The position numbers and the translations under genes are program-made. A model generated the notes under the pieces. The model did not search any database and was not told the DNA's origin. It saw nothing but the letters and a program-made list of their open reading frames with translations. A DNA stretch of 64,000 nucleotides from Oceanobacillus senegalensis (GTDB lineage Bacteria; Bacillota; Bacilli; Bacillales; Amphibacillaceae): NCBI RefSeq assembly GCF_900176885.1, contig NZ_LT839648.1, positions 2,943,008-3,007,007 on the forward strand, in the 5' to 3' direction. Within the stretch, counting starts at the first letter, position 1. Every line of letters starts with the position of its first letter. Positions 61,407-64,000 of this stretch are shown here, one piece after another.

Positions 61407-61937
61407 TTATTTACTGAAGGTTTCCCATAGGTTTGTGTGGATGAGCATATCTTCTATTTTATGTTCTTCATTTAGATTAGCTTGGCCTTTTATTCTTCCT
61501 ACCTCAGAGTGTTTACTTCCTTCTTTTCGGTACGCTACTTCTACTGTGAAATTATAAATAATCTGTTCTGAATCTGTTTGTTCGAGTTGGATTTCGTTAA
61601 CCTTTAGTTTATAATTGTTTCTCATTGGTTCTATCCATAATACGGAGCCGTAAGAAGAAACATATTCTTGATAGGATGTATCATTAGCGAAGTAATTTTT
61701 ATATCGGTTTTCCTCGTACTGCCCAAAAGCAATGATTCCCTCTTCCCCTTCCATATCATTCCATATTTGTTCCAGTTCTTCATCTGGACCATTAAGGTTT
61801 TTTTGTAATACCGTTTCTATTGTTCTACGATTTTCATCTTGATTTTCCGATTCTGTGTTTTCTGTACACCCCATCATAAGTAATAGAAAAGAAGTCAATA
61901 AAGCGATTACAATAAATGGATGCTTTTGTTTTTTCAA
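61407..61937 (-). CDS. Putative lipoprotein of unknown function
   Basis: 176-residue secreted lipoprotein. The signal ends in the lipobox LLLMMGC (Cys24), followed by a Glu/Asn-rich linker and a domain of alternating strands with TEVAYRKEGSKHSEVGRIKG-like sequence. I do not recognise a family; the shape recalls NTF2-like lipoproteins of Bacillus. GGGGGAATC precedes ATG 61937. It lies between the sensor kinase gene and the broken regulator on the same strand, separated from the kinase by a terminator, so it might be a target or sensor accessory of that system. Confidence 0.78.
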   Translation of the reverse strand: MKKQKHPFIVIALLTSFLLLMMGCTENTESENQDENRRTIETVLQKNLNGPDEELEQIWNDMEGEEGIIAFGQYEENRYKNYFANDTSYQEYVSSYGSVLWIEPMRNNYKLKVNEIQLEQTDSEQIIYNFTVEVAYRKEGSKHSEVGRIKGQANLNEEHKIEDMLIHTNLWETFSK

Positions 61938-61979
61938 AAAGATTCCCCCTCTATCTATTTATGAGAACAAACGTGTAAC

Positions 61980-62019
61980 AATTTACAAGGTGTAAAGATT
62001 CTTTTACACCTTGTAAATT
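61980..62019. terminator. Hairpin between kinase and lipoprotein genes
   Basis: AATTTACAAGGTGTAAA pairs with TTTACACCTTGTAAATT over 17 bases around GATTCT. It is a strong terminator for the kinase transcript, or an attenuator for the lipoprotein gene if the promoter at 62246 is used. Confidence 0.85.
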
Positions 62020-62245
62020 ATGGTAAAGGGTCTGTCAAATACGATTTCCATCCTCTTTATCCTGAATATCGATTGTTCACTTATTTGTTTCTTGTACTAT
62101 CCTACCTTTCAAGATAAAAAAAGCATGACCGCATGAGTTCGGTTTAGCCTACAAATTAAATATTCCTTCTACTACCCTAATTAAACCGAGTAATCATTAA
62201 TAATTGAATGTCTTTTGTTATAGAATAGCTTCGTTGAAGTAAACG

Positions 62246-62274
62246 ATTATAATAAATACTGTATATTTTGGTAA
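62246..62274 (-). promoter_or_regulatory. Possible sigma-A promoter of the lipoprotein gene
   Basis: On the minus strand TTACCA (62274-62269) and TATAAT (62251-62246) are 17 bases apart. The leader would run about 300 bases and include the hairpin at 61980. No other feature was seen in 62020-62326. Confidence 0.45.
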
Positions 62275-62326
62275 AGTCAATTGTGCTCACCCATCTCACC
62301 TATCCTACTTCTTTTTCCTTTTTCTT

Positions 62327-64000
62327 TTATTCTTGTAAATATAAAGAAATAGTTACTTTAAACAAATCACCATCTGTTGTGATTTCAAGACTTCCTTGAT
62401 GAAGATCGACAATAGATTGTGCGATGGCCAAGCCGAGCCCACTTCCTTCCGTATTACGAGATACGTCACCGCGCTTAAACCGTTCAAATAACTCCTCACT
62501 ATTTTCATTTAATTCATATTTGGACACATTTTTAAACGAAATGATTGCCTTACCATCTTCTGCTGATAGATTAATATAAACACGTGAGTTATCTAGTGAA
62601 TATTTCAAAATATTACCGATTAGATTATCAAAAACTCGCCATAGCTTCTGGCCATCCACGACAGCATTGATTGGTTGAGTATCATTTGATACCCGAAACG
62701 TCAGGTTTGATTCATTAATGATATCATCGTATTCTGCTAAAGCTTGCTGCAATAATTGAACAAGGTCTACCTTTTCCTTTTTCAATTCGATATTTCCACT
62801 TGCCATTTTTGAAACCTCGAATAGATCATCAATTAATACCTTTAATCGTTTGGATTTCCGGTCAATTATTTCTAGATATGCTGTACTATCCTCACTGATG
62901 TCCCGCTGTTTTTTTAATAATTCCGTGTAAGTAATGATTGAAGTCAGAGGTGTGCGTAAATCATGGCTGACATTGGTAATTAACTCCGTTTTCAACCGCT
63001 CACTTTTTGCTTGTTCGTTTTGTGATATTTTTACCCCTTGCTTCAATAAATTAATATTGCTGGCTAGTGTCGCAAATGCTGTTTTCCCAACTACATCTAG
63101 GTCCTTACTTAGGTTCCCAGCAGCTAACTCATTGGTGTTTTCGACAATTCGGTTAAAGTACCCAATCTTATTAATAATAATCATCATAATTGGAATTCCA
63201 ACAACACCAAGCAAAATGATATAGAGAAAAACAAAAATTGGATGTATAACAATGAGAACTGCAGATAAGCCTAAAATAAATATTAATCCAAATACTAGAA
63301 TCAATTGTGTGCCAGTAGTCTGATCTAAAAAAGCTTCCTTTAGGCTATGAATTAATTTAAGTAATAGTTTTTTTGCCATCATATACATTCTATATAAGAG
63401 ACTTTCCTGCCATTGTTGTACAGAATTTTTCCAATCCTTGATTGCTTCCAAGAGGAATACCGCTTGGATGATGGTAAATGCTATACCAGCTGATAAAATC
63501 AGCATCCCTATAGCCAATAAAAACCCATGTGTAACGGGATCTTCCAATAAAAAATAAATTTGCTCCGCTATTAAAAACAATACGACCAACGTAACCATTC
63601 CTGTTATTCCGAGTAACAGAACCCTCACGTCAATCGGAAGTTTGTTATAAAAACGACTCCAACTGCTAACCTCAGCACGCGATTTCTTGGCTCTTTTAAA
63701 AATCAGCAATGACAATAAAAGCGCGATGATACTTAGGGATACAGCACCCCAAAAGATGATCTGCTCCCTTTTGAAGTTTTCATATTTGACCATAAATGGA
63801 TTGGAAGCGGATAGGGATTCAGGAACTCCTATCTTACCTTCCAGCCGCCTATCTGATTTGCTCATAATATCCATTAATTCTCCAGAGCCTGTGATACCAT
63901 ATTGAACCATATTGTCATCGAGAATTGAATATTTAGTGACAAACAACATATTCTTTTCGTTTAGTTGATCTAACGATGCCTCTTCTGGATTATCTAAATT
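62327..64000 (-). CDS. Sensor histidine kinase (5' end outside window)
   Basis: Membrane sensor kinase; 557 codons are visible and the frame stays open to the window edge. About five membrane segments are seen, then a HAMP-like linker, HisKA with NVSHDLRTPLTSIITYTELL (His329 counting from Met at 63949), an N-box DNLIGNILKYS and a G-box EGSGLGLAIAQSIVDLHQGS. The usual G1 box (DxGxG) is replaced by SFKNVSKYELNENSEELFER then FKRGD, as in a subgroup of Firmicutes kinases. Its regulator would normally be adjacent; the only one in the window is the truncated regulator at 60356. Confidence 0.92.
   Translation of the reverse strand, partial: NLDNPEEASLDQLNEKNMLFVTKYSILDDNMVQYGITGSGELMDIMSKSDRRLEGKIGVPESLSASNPFMVKYENFKREQIIFWGAVSLSIIALLLSLLIFKRAKKSRAEVSSWSRFYNKLPIDVRVLLLGITGMVTLVVLFLIAEQIYFLLEDPVTHGFLLAIGMLILSAGIAFTIIQAVFLLEAIKDWKNSVQQWQESLLYRMYMMAKKLLLKLIHSLKEAFLDQTTGTQLILVFGLIFILGLSAVLIVIHPIFVFLYIILLGVVGIPIMMIIINKIGYFNRIVENTNELAAGNLSKDLDVVGKTAFATLASNINLLKQGVKISQNEQAKSERLKTELITNVSHDLRTPLTSIITYTELLKKQRDISEDSTAYLEIIDRKSKRLKVLIDDLFEVSKMASGNIELKKEKVDLVQLLQQALAEYDDIINESNLTFRVSNDTQPINAVVDGQKLWRVFDNLIGNILKYSLDNSRVYINLSAEDGKAIISFKNVSKYELNENSEELFERFKRGDVSRNTEGSGLGLAIAQSIVDLHQGSLEITTDGDLFKVTISLYLQE

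Overview
The window looks like chromosomal DNA of a low-GC, endospore-forming Bacillaceae species, probably a soil or saline-habitat relative of Oceanobacillus/Virgibacillus/Bacillus. The main evidence is a GerA-type spore germinant receptor operon, the cortex hydrolase CwlJ, YbdM-type kinase, L25/Ctc, GbsR, an OpuC-type osmoprotectant importer and Bacillus-style ribosome binding sites. No rRNA, tRNA, insertion sequence or CRISPR array was seen. Both edges cut genes: an AbgT-family transporter on the left and a sensor kinase on the right.

Layout. 0-5 kb: AbgT transporter, a 20-bp tandem repeat, an amidase and an FMN-type glutamate-synthase-like protein with a glutamine-rich tail. 5-15.5 kb: a spore block with GerA/GerB/GerC receptor genes, a 53-residue membrane ORF overlapping gerC, two DUF3231 genes plus a decayed third copy, a membrane protein, cwlJ and a sulfatase. 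15.5-17.7 kb: a Ser/Arg/Tyr repeat protein facing a Hanks-type kinase, then ctc. 17.8-35.3 kb: a catabolic island. 35.5-40.2 kb: MFS transporter, esterase, FAD monooxygenase and TetR regulator. 41-46 kb: a 1684-residue secreted lamin-tail/calcineurin phosphoesterase. 46.5-51 kb: DUF457 membrane protein, RNA methyltransferase and a YtrA-like GntR/ABC operon. 51.6-59.7 kb: carnitine/betaine uptake and conversion genes. 60-64 kb: a truncated response regulator, a truncated DUF6220 gene, a lipoprotein and a sensor kinase.

The catabolic island forms a nearly closed pathway. HyuA/HyuB (N-methylhydantoinase type) would make N-carbamoylsarcosine. An isochorismatase-fold N-carbamoylsarcosine amidase would release sarcosine. 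Monomeric sarcosine oxidase would give glycine, H2O2 and formaldehyde. Glutathione-independent formaldehyde dehydrogenase and a molybdopterin formate dehydrogenase-like protein with FdhD would take formaldehyde to CO2. A sodium:solute symporter with its small accessory protein, a LysR regulator and a sigma-54 activator complete the set. A perfect -24/-12 promoter, a GCAACAG palindrome and a consensus cre site lie between the activator gene and the amidase gene.

The OpuC-GbsR region is a second coherent module: carnitine import, dehydrogenation, BKACE cleavage and thioesterase release of glycine betaine. Several small dispersed repeats occur between genes: a structured element of about 150 bp in two copies, a CAGTAATA motif in three copies and a GGGACGGTTC family in at least five places. 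Functions are inferred from recognisable family motifs by eye. No database search was run.
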